DNA of 64,000 nucleotides from VAZQ01 sp963739175 (lineage in GTDB: Bacteria; Pseudomonadota; Alphaproteobacteria; Rhizobiales; Xanthobacteraceae): contig CAVTZH010000011.1 in the NCBI GenBank assembly GCA_963739175.1, positions 124,001-188,000 of the forward strand, given 5' to 3'. Below the pieces are notes generated by a model. The model searched no databases. It worked only from the letters and a program-made list of their open reading frames with translations, and was not told the DNA's origin. Position 1 is the first letter of the stretch. Each line of letters starts with the position of its first letter. Of the stretch, positions 46,118-54,731 are shown piece after piece. Made by a program: the position numbers and the translations under genes.

Positions 46118-47230
46118 GTGGCATCGATCCGCGCCGCCGTCTCGACCGACATCCGGCGCACCGAGGTGCGCGAATTCTCTCCCCCCGCGGTCCCTGCGGA
46201 CGGCGGATTGCTGCACGTCGAGCTGTGCGGCGTCTGTGGCAGCGACTGGCCCTACTACCTGAAATATCCGAAATCGAAGGGGCCGCTGATCCTCGGGCAC
46301 GAGACCGTCGGCACGGTCGCGCAGCTCGGCAGCGTCGCCGCGCAGCGCTTCGGCGTAAAGGAAGGCGACCGCGTCGCACTCGAAGAGTATCTGCCCTGCG
46401 GGCACTGCGATTATTGCCGCGGCGGCGACTTCCGACTGTGCGACGAGACCGACACGCTCAACAGGCCCGGGACCGTTCGCTACGGCTCGACACCGATCAG
46501 TCAGGCACCATCGTTGTGGGGCGGCTACAGCCAGGTCCAGTACCTGCATCCCAATTCGGTGTTTCATCGCGTGCCGGATAACTTGCCGGCGGCGCTGGCG
46601 ACGCTGGCGCTGCCGCTCGGCAACGGCGTCGAGTGGGCCTACCTGCAGGGCAAGGTCGGCGTCGGCGAGGCCATCGTCATCCAGGGCCCGGGCCAGCAGG
46701 GGCTCGCCTGCGTCGTTGCCGCCAAGGAGGCGGGCGCGAACCCGATCATCGTGACCGGGCTCGGCACGGCGACTGACGCGCGGCGTCTGGCGCTGGCGAA
46801 ACGGCTCGGCGCCCACCACACCATCAATGTCGAAGCGCAGGATCTGCTCAAGACCGTGTCGGACATCACCGGCGGCGCGATGGCCGACGTCGTGATCGAC
46901 TGCGCGTCGGGCGGGCCGTGGACCGTGGTGTCCGCGATCCAGCTCGCGCGCAAAGGCGGACGTATTCTCATTGGCGGCCGCAAAGGCGCGCCGGTGCCGC
47001 AGTTCGACGTGGATATCCTGTTCACCCGCTTCCTGTCGGTGAAAGGCATGCGCGGCCACAGCTATCAGGCGGTGGAGCTAGGCCTGCAAATCCTCGCCAG
47101 CGGCAAATATCCGCTCGCGGAGATGTGCACGCACACCTTCGCGCTCGACGCGGTGGACGAGGCGCTCCGCACGGTCGGGGGCGAAGGCCAGCCCGACGCC
47201 ATCCACTGCGCGGTCGATCCCTGGCGGTAG
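46118..47230 (+). CDS. Zinc-dependent alcohol dehydrogenase, MDR superfamily
   Basis: About 370 residues. I favour GTG 46118 as start, with GAAAGG seven bases before; TTG 46088 is an alternative adding ten residues. The catalytic zinc site is CGVCGSDW and GHETVG, and the structural zinc site is CGHCDYCRGGDFRLC. The NAD(P) fold has VIQGPGQQGLACVVAAKEAG, with PGQQG in place of the usual GxGxxG core. Substrate unknown; co-direction with the aromatic hydroxylase suggests shared catabolism. Confidence 0.82.
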   Translation: MASIRAAVSTDIRRTEVREFSPPAVPADGGLLHVELCGVCGSDWPYYLKYPKSKGPLILGHETVGTVAQLGSVAAQRFGVKEGDRVALEEYLPCGHCDYCRGGDFRLCDETDTLNRPGTVRYGSTPISQAPSLWGGYSQVQYLHPNSVFHRVPDNLPAALATLALPLGNGVEWAYLQGKVGVGEAIVIQGPGQQGLACVVAAKEAGANPIIVTGLGTATDARRLALAKRLGAHHTINVEAQDLLKTVSDITGGAMADVVIDCASGGPWTVVSAIQLARKGGRILIGGRKGAPVPQFDVDILFTRFLSVKGMRGHSYQAVELGLQILASGKYPLAEMCTHTFALDAVDEALRTVGGEGQPDAIHCAVDPWR

Positions 47231-47247
47231 CCGGAGCGCGCAGCCTT

Positions 47248-47316
47248 GTAGCCCGGATGAGCGCAGCGACATCCGGGATCAACCGACCCGCATGTCGCTT
47301 CGCTCATGCGGGCTAC
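47248..47316. repeat. Large intergenic palindrome (REP-like)
   Basis: Two 30-base arms (47248-47277 and 47287-47316) pair at 27 of 30 positions around a 9-base loop; the left arm begins GTAGCCCGGATGAGCGCAGC. It lies between converging genes and is the GTAGCCCGGATGAGCG element often seen in Rhizobiales genomes. It may work as a bidirectional terminator. Confidence 0.8.
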
Positions 47317-47338
47317 GAACGCTCTACGAACGCTCTGT

Positions 47339-48826
47339 TCAGTTCGGCGGCAGGCCCGCGATCGCGCGCGCCTCGCCCGTCAATTCCAGAATATGCAGGC
47401 CGGTGTTGGAGCGGTCCGCGACATAGATGTAGCCGCGGTCGTCGGTCTCGGCATTGTTGCTCTGGATCGTGGCGTTGCTGCAGCGCTGTTTGCCGCCGAT
47501 CTCGCCGCAGCGTTGCGACGTCACCTCGCCGATCGGCGGGATGAAGTAGGCCACTTCCTTCGGCTGATACGGATTGCGCACGTCGAGCACACGGACGCCG
47601 GCATTGAAGAAGGTGATGAAGGTCAGCTTCTGATAGTAGGGCGCTCCCATGTCTTCGTTGGACGAATGCGCTCCGAACCGCCCTCCCCGTGCGCAGAAGT
47701 TTCCGCTCGCCTCCGGCACGGTCCAGTTCGATACCACCATCGGGTATTTCTCAATGGTGGTGTCGACGAACCACACCATCTGGCGCGCTTCTCCGCACTC
47801 CTCGCGGAACGTCTCGTTGACGACCATCACGAACTCACGGTCGCCTTTGTCCTGATCTTTCGCAAACTCGGCAATCTTGATCCGGCCGAGCGGCATGGCG
47901 GTGTGCGCGCCGACCAGCGGTGTCATGGGCATCAGCGCGATTTCGGGGTAGCGGAAATTCTCCGGAGTCGGCTCCTTCGGTCCCTTCAGGAGCTTCTCGC
48001 GGTCGAGGATTTGCAAGAGCCCGCCGCGGTTGGTGCCGTAGGCCATGTAGATCCGGTTGCCCTTGGCGCCGGTCGAAACCATGCCGTGGACGGTCACCGG
48101 GACGGCGCCCTTGGCGCCCGGCTCCTGGCCCGGCAACCCGAAGTCGCGGATTTTCACCGGATTGGCCGGATCGCTCAGATCGAAAACTTCCATGATGCGC
48201 GCGCGCCAGCCCTTTGGGCGCGACACGATGTAAGCGATGCCGCCCGCCTCGCATTCCCAGTAGTTCTTGTGGGTGTCGGTCATGCCGAGATGCCGCCAAA
48301 GCACTTTCGGCTTGGTCGGATCGGTCACATCCCAGGTCTCATGCCCCTCGCGGCCGAAGGTGCGCAGCAGATAGACCCGGTTGGGGTCGCCCTTGCCGAG
48401 GGTCTTGCCGTCGCAGACGCGGGTCATCTGTGACGCTCCGGCCTCGCCATCGCCAACCGCGCCCGGAATGTGCGCAAGATATTTCGGCGCCTTGGGATCG
48501 GTGACGTCGAGGATCGACGTGCCGTTGAGCTCGTTCTGGCCGTTAAGCCGGTTATGCGGCGCGGGGTTGTCCTTGCTTCCACCGTGATGACCGACATAGG
48601 CGATGTAGCGCCCGCCCTGCTTGAAGATCGTCGGTTGGTAGGCGCTGCGCGCCTGCAGGTCGTTGTGCCCGACGAGGCGCATGTTCAGCGCCTCGGGCGG
48701 ATCGCCAACCTTGGGCGCCTGAGGACGCGTCTGGGTCAGGCCCGGAATCGTGAGTAACGCGACGATGGCTCCGACGGATGCCGTGCCCAGCAGGGCACGG
48801 CACGAGATACCGCAGACGCGGTCCAT
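47339..48826 (-). CDS. Exported LVIVD-repeat protein (copy 1)
   Basis: A 495-residue exported protein (signal segment GTASVGAIVALLTIPGLTQ). The body is a beta-propeller-like series of LVIVD-type repeats: TSILDVTDPKAPKYLAHIPG, ETWDVTDPTKPKVLW, MEVFDLSDPANPVKIRDF, GVRVLDVRNPYQPKEVAYFIP, and a final NTGLHILELTG. Each DxxDP motif marks a blade. A cysteine pair lies in QRCGEIGGKQRC. Function unknown; such proteins are found with secreted enzymes. It is a tandem paralog of the gene at 48863, 36 bases downstream of it. Confidence 0.78.
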   Translation of the reverse strand: MDRVCGISCRALLGTASVGAIVALLTIPGLTQTRPQAPKVGDPPEALNMRLVGHNDLQARSAYQPTIFKQGGRYIAYVGHHGGSKDNPAPHNRLNGQNELNGTSILDVTDPKAPKYLAHIPGAVGDGEAGASQMTRVCDGKTLGKGDPNRVYLLRTFGREGHETWDVTDPTKPKVLWRHLGMTDTHKNYWECEAGGIAYIVSRPKGWRARIMEVFDLSDPANPVKIRDFGLPGQEPGAKGAVPVTVHGMVSTGAKGNRIYMAYGTNRGGLLQILDREKLLKGPKEPTPENFRYPEIALMPMTPLVGAHTAMPLGRIKIAEFAKDQDKGDREFVMVVNETFREECGEARQMVWFVDTTIEKYPMVVSNWTVPEASGNFCARGGRFGAHSSNEDMGAPYYQKLTFITFFNAGVRVLDVRNPYQPKEVAYFIPPIGEVTSQRCGEIGGKQRCSNATIQSNNAETDDRGYIYVADRSNTGLHILELTGEARAIAGLPPN

Positions 48827-48862
48827 AGTGATCTCCTTCCGATTGTCCGGCTTTTCGCCGGG

Positions 48863-50344
48863 TTATTTGAGGCCCGCGGCGCTGCGCGCCTCGCCGGTCA
48901 GCTCCAGGATGTGCATGCCGGTGTTGGCGCGGTCGACGACGTAGACGTAGCCGCGGTCGTCGGTCTCGACGTTATTGCTCTGGATCGCGATCTTGCAGCG
49001 GTCCTTGCCGTCGACCTTGATGCAACGTTGCGTGGTCGCCTCGGTGATGGGCGGAATGAAGTAGCCGATCTCCTTCGGCGAATACGGGTCGCGGATGTCG
49101 ACCGCCCGCACACCGGCATTGAACCAGGTGAAGAACGCGACCTTCTGGTGGAACACCGGCGCGGTGCTTTCGTTCGCGGAGTGCGCGCCGAAGCGGCCGC
49201 CGCGCGAGCAGAAACTGCCGCCCGCCTCCGGCACGTTGAAGTTCGAGACGACGGTCGGCCGTGACTCGACCGTGGCGTCAACAAAGAACACCATCTGCCG
49301 GGTTTCGCGCGCCTCGCATTCGTTCGCCAGTGATTCGTTGACGATCATGATGATGTCGCGCGTGCCGCCCGCCATGTCCTTGGCGAACTCAGTGACCTTC
49401 ATCTTGCCGAGCGGGATCGCCGAGTGAGCACCATTGAGCGGCATTTCGAGTTGGCCGATGACCGGCGCAAGCAGGTTTTCCGGCGTCGGCTCCTTCGGTC
49501 CAGTCAATAGCTTCTGCCGGTCAACGATCTGCACGATGCCCCCGCGGTTGGTGCCGTAGGCGAAGATCACCCTGTTTTCTTTCACGCCCAGCGAGATCAT
49601 CCCGTGCAGGTCGGTCGGAACCGTTCCAGTCGCACCGGGCTGCTGCCCGACCAGACCGAAGTCGCGGATCTTGACGGGCTTCGCCGGATCGCTGAGGTCA
49701 TAGATCTCGGTCATCCGGCGCGTACGCCAGTCCTTCAGGCCGGAGACGAGGTAGGCAATGCCGGTGTCGCACTCCCACCAATTCTTGTGCGTGTTGACCA
49801 GGCCGGTCGAGATCGTGCTGACCTTCTTGGGCGCCGCTGGATCGGCAACGTTCCAGACTTCGTGTCCCTTGTTGCCGAACACGCGCAGCATATAGACCGC
49901 ATTGGGATCGCCCTTCGGCAGCGACTTGCCATCGCACAGCCGCACCATCTGCGCACCGCCCGACTCGCCCAGGCCTTCGTCGCCGGGAATGTGGGCGAGG
50001 TACTTCGGATTTTTCGGATCGGTGACGTCGATGATCGAGGTGCCGTTGTTTTCAGCATTGCCGGTCATCGGATTGACCGGCTTCGCAACCGAACTGGTGC
50101 CGCCGTGGTGACCGATATAGGCGACGTAACGATCGCCATGACGGTGGATTACGGGCTGATAGGCGCTGCGCGCTTGCAGGTCGTTGTAGCCGACGAGCTG
50201 CATGTTCCTGGCTTCCGCCGGCGCGCCTACGCGCTGCTGCTGCTGCGACATGGCGGGCATCGCTGCGAGCGCGGTCAACCCGATCGCGGTGGCGCTCAGT
50301 AGCACATGGCGGGACGAAATAATGGATGATGAGTGTGCCTTCAT
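48863..50344 (-). CDS. Exported LVIVD-repeat protein (copy 2)
   Basis: A 493-residue paralog of the downstream gene with the same repeat series (TSIIDVTDPKNPKYLAHIPG, EVWNVADPAAPKKVS, TEIYDLSDPAKPVKIRDF, GVRAVDIRDPYSPKEIGYFIP) and the same C-terminal AETDDRGY-like segment (VETDDRGYVYVVDRANTGMHILELTGEAR). Signal sequence at residues about 10-33. The pair is transcribed in the same direction as, and downstream of, a molybdenum hydroxylase operon, but a terminator at 50443 separates them. Confidence 0.78.
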   Translation of the reverse strand: MKAHSSSIISSRHVLLSATAIGLTALAAMPAMSQQQQRVGAPAEARNMQLVGYNDLQARSAYQPVIHRHGDRYVAYIGHHGGTSSVAKPVNPMTGNAENNGTSIIDVTDPKNPKYLAHIPGDEGLGESGGAQMVRLCDGKSLPKGDPNAVYMLRVFGNKGHEVWNVADPAAPKKVSTISTGLVNTHKNWWECDTGIAYLVSGLKDWRTRRMTEIYDLSDPAKPVKIRDFGLVGQQPGATGTVPTDLHGMISLGVKENRVIFAYGTNRGGIVQIVDRQKLLTGPKEPTPENLLAPVIGQLEMPLNGAHSAIPLGKMKVTEFAKDMAGGTRDIIMIVNESLANECEARETRQMVFFVDATVESRPTVVSNFNVPEAGGSFCSRGGRFGAHSANESTAPVFHQKVAFFTWFNAGVRAVDIRDPYSPKEIGYFIPPITEATTQRCIKVDGKDRCKIAIQSNNVETDDRGYVYVVDRANTGMHILELTGEARSAAGLK

Positions 50345-50442
50345 GGACGTCGCCTCCCTGAATTCTGTTTTTTGGCAGAAGCTTTCGCCGGACGGCGCGC
50401 TTGCCTTACGACAAGAATTTCACGTTATGGAAATTCCGTAAA

Positions 50443-50476
50443 GCACCCGCCGCCGGTTTCGACCGCCGGCGGGTGC
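50443..50476 (-). terminator. Hairpin terminator of the molybdenum hydroxylase operon
   Basis: A 15-bp stem with one C-C mismatch and a TTCG loop (GCACCCGCCG arm); on the minus strand it is followed by TTTACGG. It lies just past the end of the large-subunit gene. Confidence 0.7.
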
Positions 50477-50487
50477 AACAATTCTAG

Positions 50488-52698
50488 TCAGGCGAGCGCG
50501 GCCTTCACCCGCGCGGGATCGAACGGCAACTCGCGCAGCCGCCGTCCGGTGGCGTTCGCAAAGGCGTTGGCGATGGCGGCGACGGCCGGGCCCTGCGATG
50601 CCTCGCCGGCGCCGAGCGGCCGGTCATTGGGACGATTCAACAGAACCGTCTCGACTTTGGGCACGTCCGGCATGGTCATGATCGGATAGCTTGCCCAATC
50701 ACGCGACGTGATGCCATTGCGGTCGAAGTGGACCTGCTCATGCAACGTCCAGCTTGCCGACTGAATGAGCCCGCCTTCGATCTGGTTGATGAGCCCATCC
50801 GGACTGATGATCAGGCCGGCATCAACAGAGGTCCATGCCCGCGGTATTCTGATCCGACCGCTGGCGCGGTCGACCTCGATTTCGACGATCACGGCGTTGT
50901 AGGCCGCCACCGTCTTGTAGCGGGCGTAGCCGATGCCGCGGCCGCGGGTGCCGTTACCCTTCTCGCCGGGCTTCCAGTCCGCTGCCTTCGCCACCGCCTC
51001 GATCACGGCCCGCTCGCGCGGGTCCTTCACATGCGCCAGCCGGAAGGCAACCGGGTCGACCCCGGCCGCCGCCGCCAGCTCATCCATGAACGATTCCACC
51101 GCAAACACATTGGCGTAGCCGCCCAGCGTGCGCAGTGCCGAGGTGCGCAGCGGATTGTCCTTGATCAGATGATGGGTGATGCGCTGCCGCGGCAGATCGT
51201 AGGTCGGGATCGAATTGCGATCGCCGGCGAAGTTCGGCGGGCCGGCCTGCCGCGCCGGGCCTGGCGGCTTCGGATCGGCCAGGTACCAGCTCGACAGCAG
51301 GTTGATGCCGTCGGGATCGCCCGGGCGCATGTTGTGGCTCTGGCTCCAGACGTCGTAGTTCCAGTCGACGATCCGGCCGTCGGCCACCGCGCCCTTGGCC
51401 TGCATGGTCATGGCCGGGCCGTAGGGCTCCCACATGAACTCCTCGGCCCGCATCCATTGCACGCGGACCGGCCGACCGTTGGTGGCGCGCGCAATGAGCG
51501 CCGCGTCGAGTGCGACGTCGTCGGCGCCGTTGTGGCCGTAGCAGCCCGCGCCTTCCATGTGGATGCAGCGGATCGACGGCGGCTTCATACCCAACGCCCG
51601 CGCCATCGTCCCGCGCAGCGGATAGACGCCCTGAGTGTGCGTCCATACGGTCAGTTGCCCCTCGCGCAGTTGCGCGACCGCGCACGAGGGTCCGAGCGAG
51701 GCATGCGCCTGATACGGCCGGTGATAGGTCGCCTCGACCACCTTGGCGCCGGAGGCGAGGAGCGGCGCTTCCTTGTTGCTGATGACGGTATCTTGCGTGG
51801 GCATCGCCTTCAGCTGCTCGTAAAGGCGCGCAGGATCGGGCAGCGCCGGTCCGGCTTTCCACTTTGCCGAAGCCGACAGGGCTTCGACCGCTTTGATCGC
51901 CTGCTCCTCGCGTTCAGCGGCGACACCGAGGAAGCTGCCGTCGCGGACCACCGCGACCACGCCGGACATCCCGCGCACCTTGGCTTCGTCAAACGATTCA
52001 AGCTGCGCGCCATATTGCGGTGGGCGCGCCACGCGTCCGTGCACCATGCCCGGCAGCCGTAGGTCCTGCACGAAGGCCGCGCCACCAGTGACCTTGGCTG
52101 GCAGGTCGACGCGTGGCAGCGATTGGCCGACTAGACGATGCTGCTCGGGTGCTTTGGGTCGGACTTTGCCGGTCGCTTCGCGCTTGAGGTTCACCTCGCT
52201 TGCGAGCTCGCCGTAGCTCACCTTGCGGCCGTCCGTTGCGGTGATGACGCCGTCGGCGACTTTCAGGCTGTCGGCGCCAACGCCGAACTTCTTGGCGGCG
52301 AGGTCGATGAGGATCGCGCGCACTTCCGCGCCCGCAAGCCGCAACGCAGTGCCGCTATTCTCGACCGACTGGCTGCCGGCGGTCTGCCCTTCGTTCGGGG
52401 TGCGGCCGGTATCGCCGGAGATGATCCTGACCCGCGCGATCGGCAGATCGAGCTCCTCGGCCGCAATCTGTGCCAGGGCGGTGAGGATGCCCTGTCCCAG
52501 CTCCACCTTGCCGGTGAAGACGGTGGCGGTGCCGTCGGCATTGATCGCGAGCCAGGCGCTGAGCAGCCGGTTGGTTTGCAGACTACCCGGCAGCCGCGGC
52601 GGTTCCTGCGTCCCGGCATAGGGCGTCAGGCTGAAGGCCAGCACGATGCCGCCGAGCCCGGCCGTGAAATCGCGGCGCGTCAGATGGGGAGCATTCAT
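50488..52698 (-). CDS. Molybdenum hydroxylase large subunit, isoquinoline 1-oxidoreductase beta-like
   Basis: A 736-residue molybdopterin-binding subunit of the xanthine dehydrogenase family, nearest the IorB/NicB type. An N-terminal Tat motif (TRRDFTAGLGGIVLAF) indicates export of the folded enzyme. Substrate-channel and cofactor segments include GKVELGQGILTALAQIAAEEL, GHNGADDVALDAAL, LRTLGGYANVFAVESFMDELA and the catalytic-glutamate motif GAGEASQGPAVAAIANA. It hydroxylates an N-heterocycle or aldehyde using water. The small iron-sulfur subunit precedes it by two bases. No cytochrome subunit is seen. Confidence 0.85.
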   Translation of the reverse strand: MNAPHLTRRDFTAGLGGIVLAFSLTPYAGTQEPPRLPGSLQTNRLLSAWLAINADGTATVFTGKVELGQGILTALAQIAAEELDLPIARVRIISGDTGRTPNEGQTAGSQSVENSGTALRLAGAEVRAILIDLAAKKFGVGADSLKVADGVITATDGRKVSYGELASEVNLKREATGKVRPKAPEQHRLVGQSLPRVDLPAKVTGGAAFVQDLRLPGMVHGRVARPPQYGAQLESFDEAKVRGMSGVVAVVRDGSFLGVAAEREEQAIKAVEALSASAKWKAGPALPDPARLYEQLKAMPTQDTVISNKEAPLLASGAKVVEATYHRPYQAHASLGPSCAVAQLREGQLTVWTHTQGVYPLRGTMARALGMKPPSIRCIHMEGAGCYGHNGADDVALDAALIARATNGRPVRVQWMRAEEFMWEPYGPAMTMQAKGAVADGRIVDWNYDVWSQSHNMRPGDPDGINLLSSWYLADPKPPGPARQAGPPNFAGDRNSIPTYDLPRQRITHHLIKDNPLRTSALRTLGGYANVFAVESFMDELAAAAGVDPVAFRLAHVKDPRERAVIEAVAKAADWKPGEKGNGTRGRGIGYARYKTVAAYNAVIVEIEVDRASGRIRIPRAWTSVDAGLIISPDGLINQIEGGLIQSASWTLHEQVHFDRNGITSRDWASYPIMTMPDVPKVETVLLNRPNDRPLGAGEASQGPAVAAIANAFANATGRRLRELPFDPARVKAALA

Positions 52699-52700
52699 GA

Positions 52701-53169
52701 TCAGATCCTCCCGTTCGTCTGCGCAGCACGCAGGACGGCGCGCACGATGCGGTTGTGGCTGCCGCAGCGGCAGAGGTTAGCGGCGAGCCCGTCGCGCACC
52801 TGCGACTTCGGTCGGCCGCGGATTGCGATCGAGCAGCGCCTTCGCAGCCATGATCATGCCGTTGAGGCAGTAGCCGCACTGGCCCGCCTGTTCGTCGATG
52901 AACGCCTGCTGCAGCGGATGCAGCTTGGCGGTGGTGCCGAGCCCTTCGAGCGTGGTCACCTCCGATTGCCCGACCCGGCCGAGCGGCGTCACGCAGGAGC
53001 GCGTCGGCACGCCGTCGATCAGCACGGTGCAGGCGCCGCATTGCGACAGGCCGCAGCCGAATTTTGCTCCGTTGAGCTCAAAGTCGTTGCGCAGGACGTA
53101 GAGCAGCGGCGCATCCGGCTCGGCGTTCACCGAGCGCGTGGCGCCGTTGACCTTCACGTTGATGGCCAT
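52701..53169 (-). CDS. (2Fe-2S) small subunit of molybdenum hydroxylase, one frameshift
   Basis: The rebuilt protein has 155 residues, typical for IorA-like subunits. The plant-type ferredoxin cluster cysteines are in CGLSQCGACTVLIDG near 39-53, and the second cluster in GQCGYCLNGM and CRCGSHNR. An extra base near 52806 breaks the frame between NPRPTE and QVRDGLAANLCRCG. It passes electrons from the molybdenum site of the large subunit to an acceptor. It starts at ATG 53169, followed two bases after its stop by the large subunit. Confidence 0.85.
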
Positions 53170-53268
53170 GGTCGCGTCTCCTCAAGGGGCGTTTCGTGGC
53201 GTTTCTGTTTGGATGGATTTTATTGTGCTTTGCCGGCACGGCCGCGTCGAGGGCTTTTTCGAGCGTCG

Positions 53269-54399
53269 TCAGCGCAGTGGCAAATCGCCCTTCGCCCATT
53301 GTTCGGCCGTGTTGGCGCGGAACTCGGCGAACCGGCGCTCGGCGATGGCGGCGCGCATGGCGGCGGTCAATTGCTGATAGTAAGCGAGATTGATCGCGGA
53401 CAAGAGCACCGCACCGAGCGACTCGTTGCTCTTCACCAGATGGTGGAGATACGCGCGCGAATAATCGCGTGCCGCCGGGAACGGGTTCTCTTCGTCGAGC
53501 GGGCGCGGATCATCGGCGTGGCGCGCGTTCTTGAGATTGATCGCCCCGAAGCGGGTGAAGGCGACGCCATGGCGGCCGTTGCGGGTCGGCATCACGCAGT
53601 CAAACATGTCGATGCCGCGCGCGACCGCTTCGAGGATGTCCTCCGGTGTTCCGACCCCCATCAGGTAGCGCGGCCGGTCGGCCGGCAGCGCCGGCATGGT
53701 CACGTCGATCGTCGCCCGCATGACCTCCGGCAATTCACCGACCGCAAGCCCACCGATGGCATAGCCTTCGAATCCGATATCGATGAGGCCGCGGGCGCTG
53801 GCGAGGCGCAACGGGGACTCGTCGCCGCCCTGCACGATGCCGAACAGCGCGCGCCCTCCCTTGGGACCTGTTTCAAACGCCCGGCGCGAGCGCTCCGCCC
53901 AGCGCAGCGACAGTTGCATGGCGCGTTCGAGCTCGGCACGCGGTGCCGGAAGTTTCACGCACTCGTCGAGCTGCATGGCGATGTCGGCACCCAGCAGCTC
54001 TTGGATCTCGACGGCGCGCTCCGGTGACAACTCGACGGTCGCGCCGTCGAGATGCGAGCGGAAGATGACGCAGCGCTCCTCGATCTTGCGCAACCCGGCG
54101 AGCGACATCACCTGGAAGCCGCCGGAATCGGTCAGGATCGCGTGCGGCCAGCGCATGAAGCGATGCAGCCCGCCGAGCGCCGCGATGCGCTCCGCGCCCG
54201 GCCGCAGCATCAGGTGATAGGTGTTGCCGAGCAGGATGTCGGCGCCGGTCGCCCGCACCGTCTCCGGCTCGAGCCCTTTCACCGTCGCCTGGGTGCCAAC
54301 CGGCATGAAGGCCGGTGTGCGTACCGGCCCGTGCGGCGTCACGAACTCGCCGCAGCGGGCCGCGCCATCGGTCGCGATCAGTCGGAAAGAGAACTCCAT
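53269..54399 (-). CDS. tgt: Queuine tRNA-ribosyltransferase lacking zinc cysteines
   Basis: A 376-residue tRNA-guanine transglycosylase that swaps G34 for preQ1 in tRNAs with GUN anticodons. Catalytic features are intact: DSGGFQVMSL (catalytic Asp region), the GGLAVGE substrate loop, and the second active-site segment DMFDCVMPTRNGRHG. The C-terminal zinc site, normally CxCxxC within LDPECDCYTCRNYS, reads LDEENPFPAARDYS, so the three cysteines are N305, F307 and A310. The downstream LHHL histidine remains. It begins where the upstream 110-residue gene ends (TGATG overlap). Confidence 0.9.
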   Translation of the reverse strand: MEFSFRLIATDGAARCGEFVTPHGPVRTPAFMPVGTQATVKGLEPETVRATGADILLGNTYHLMLRPGAERIAALGGLHRFMRWPHAILTDSGGFQVMSLAGLRKIEERCVIFRSHLDGATVELSPERAVEIQELLGADIAMQLDECVKLPAPRAELERAMQLSLRWAERSRRAFETGPKGGRALFGIVQGGDESPLRLASARGLIDIGFEGYAIGGLAVGELPEVMRATIDVTMPALPADRPRYLMGVGTPEDILEAVARGIDMFDCVMPTRNGRHGVAFTRFGAINLKNARHADDPRPLDEENPFPAARDYSRAYLHHLVKSNESLGAVLLSAINLAYYQQLTAAMRAAIAERRFAEFRANTAEQWAKGDLPLR

Positions 54400-54731
54400 C
54401 AGACCAGTTGGGTGATCGACACCACTTTCATCTGCGTCTCGTACTGGTCGCTGCGCCAGCCGATCTGGTGGCCGATCCCGATCGGTGCCGTGAGGATGTC
54501 GAACTGATAGACGCGGTCCTCGCCACCATAGCCGGTGCCGAAATCGGCTTCGCCCTTCTCGTTCAAGACGAACGGGCAGATGCTGCCTTCGCTGCGGTCC
54601 AACCAAACCCCGAAATGCGGGATGCCGCCTTTGACGTTGTCGCCCTGAAACACCAGGTCGACCGTGATCTGCTGGTGAGCGGCCTGTGTGTCCTCGAGCA
54701 CGATACGACCGAGACGCAACTGTTCATCCAT
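54399..54731 (-). CDS. Unknown protein coupled to queA and tgt
   Basis: A 110-residue soluble protein starting at ATG 54731. It overlaps the end of queA by 8 bases and its stop overlaps the tgt start in TGATG, so the three genes are translationally coupled. The sequence is beta-rich: LRLGRIVLEDTQAAHQQITVDLVFQG, GGIPHFGVWLDRSEGSICPFVLNEKG, GTGYGGEDRVYQFDIL. I do not recognise a family. Tight packing argues for a role in queuosine synthesis or tRNA modification; this is inference. Confidence 0.7.
   Translation of the reverse strand: MDEQLRLGRIVLEDTQAAHQQITVDLVFQGDNVKGGIPHFGVWLDRSEGSICPFVLNEKGEADFGTGYGGEDRVYQFDILTAPIGIGHQIGWRSDQYETQMKVVSITQLV

Noticed and set aside
44687..47059. 790-codon minus-strand frame opposite the aromatic hydroxylase and alcohol dehydrogenase
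   Set aside because: It spans two recognised plus-strand genes and a tRNA, so it cannot be a gene; typical antisense frame in high-GC DNA.
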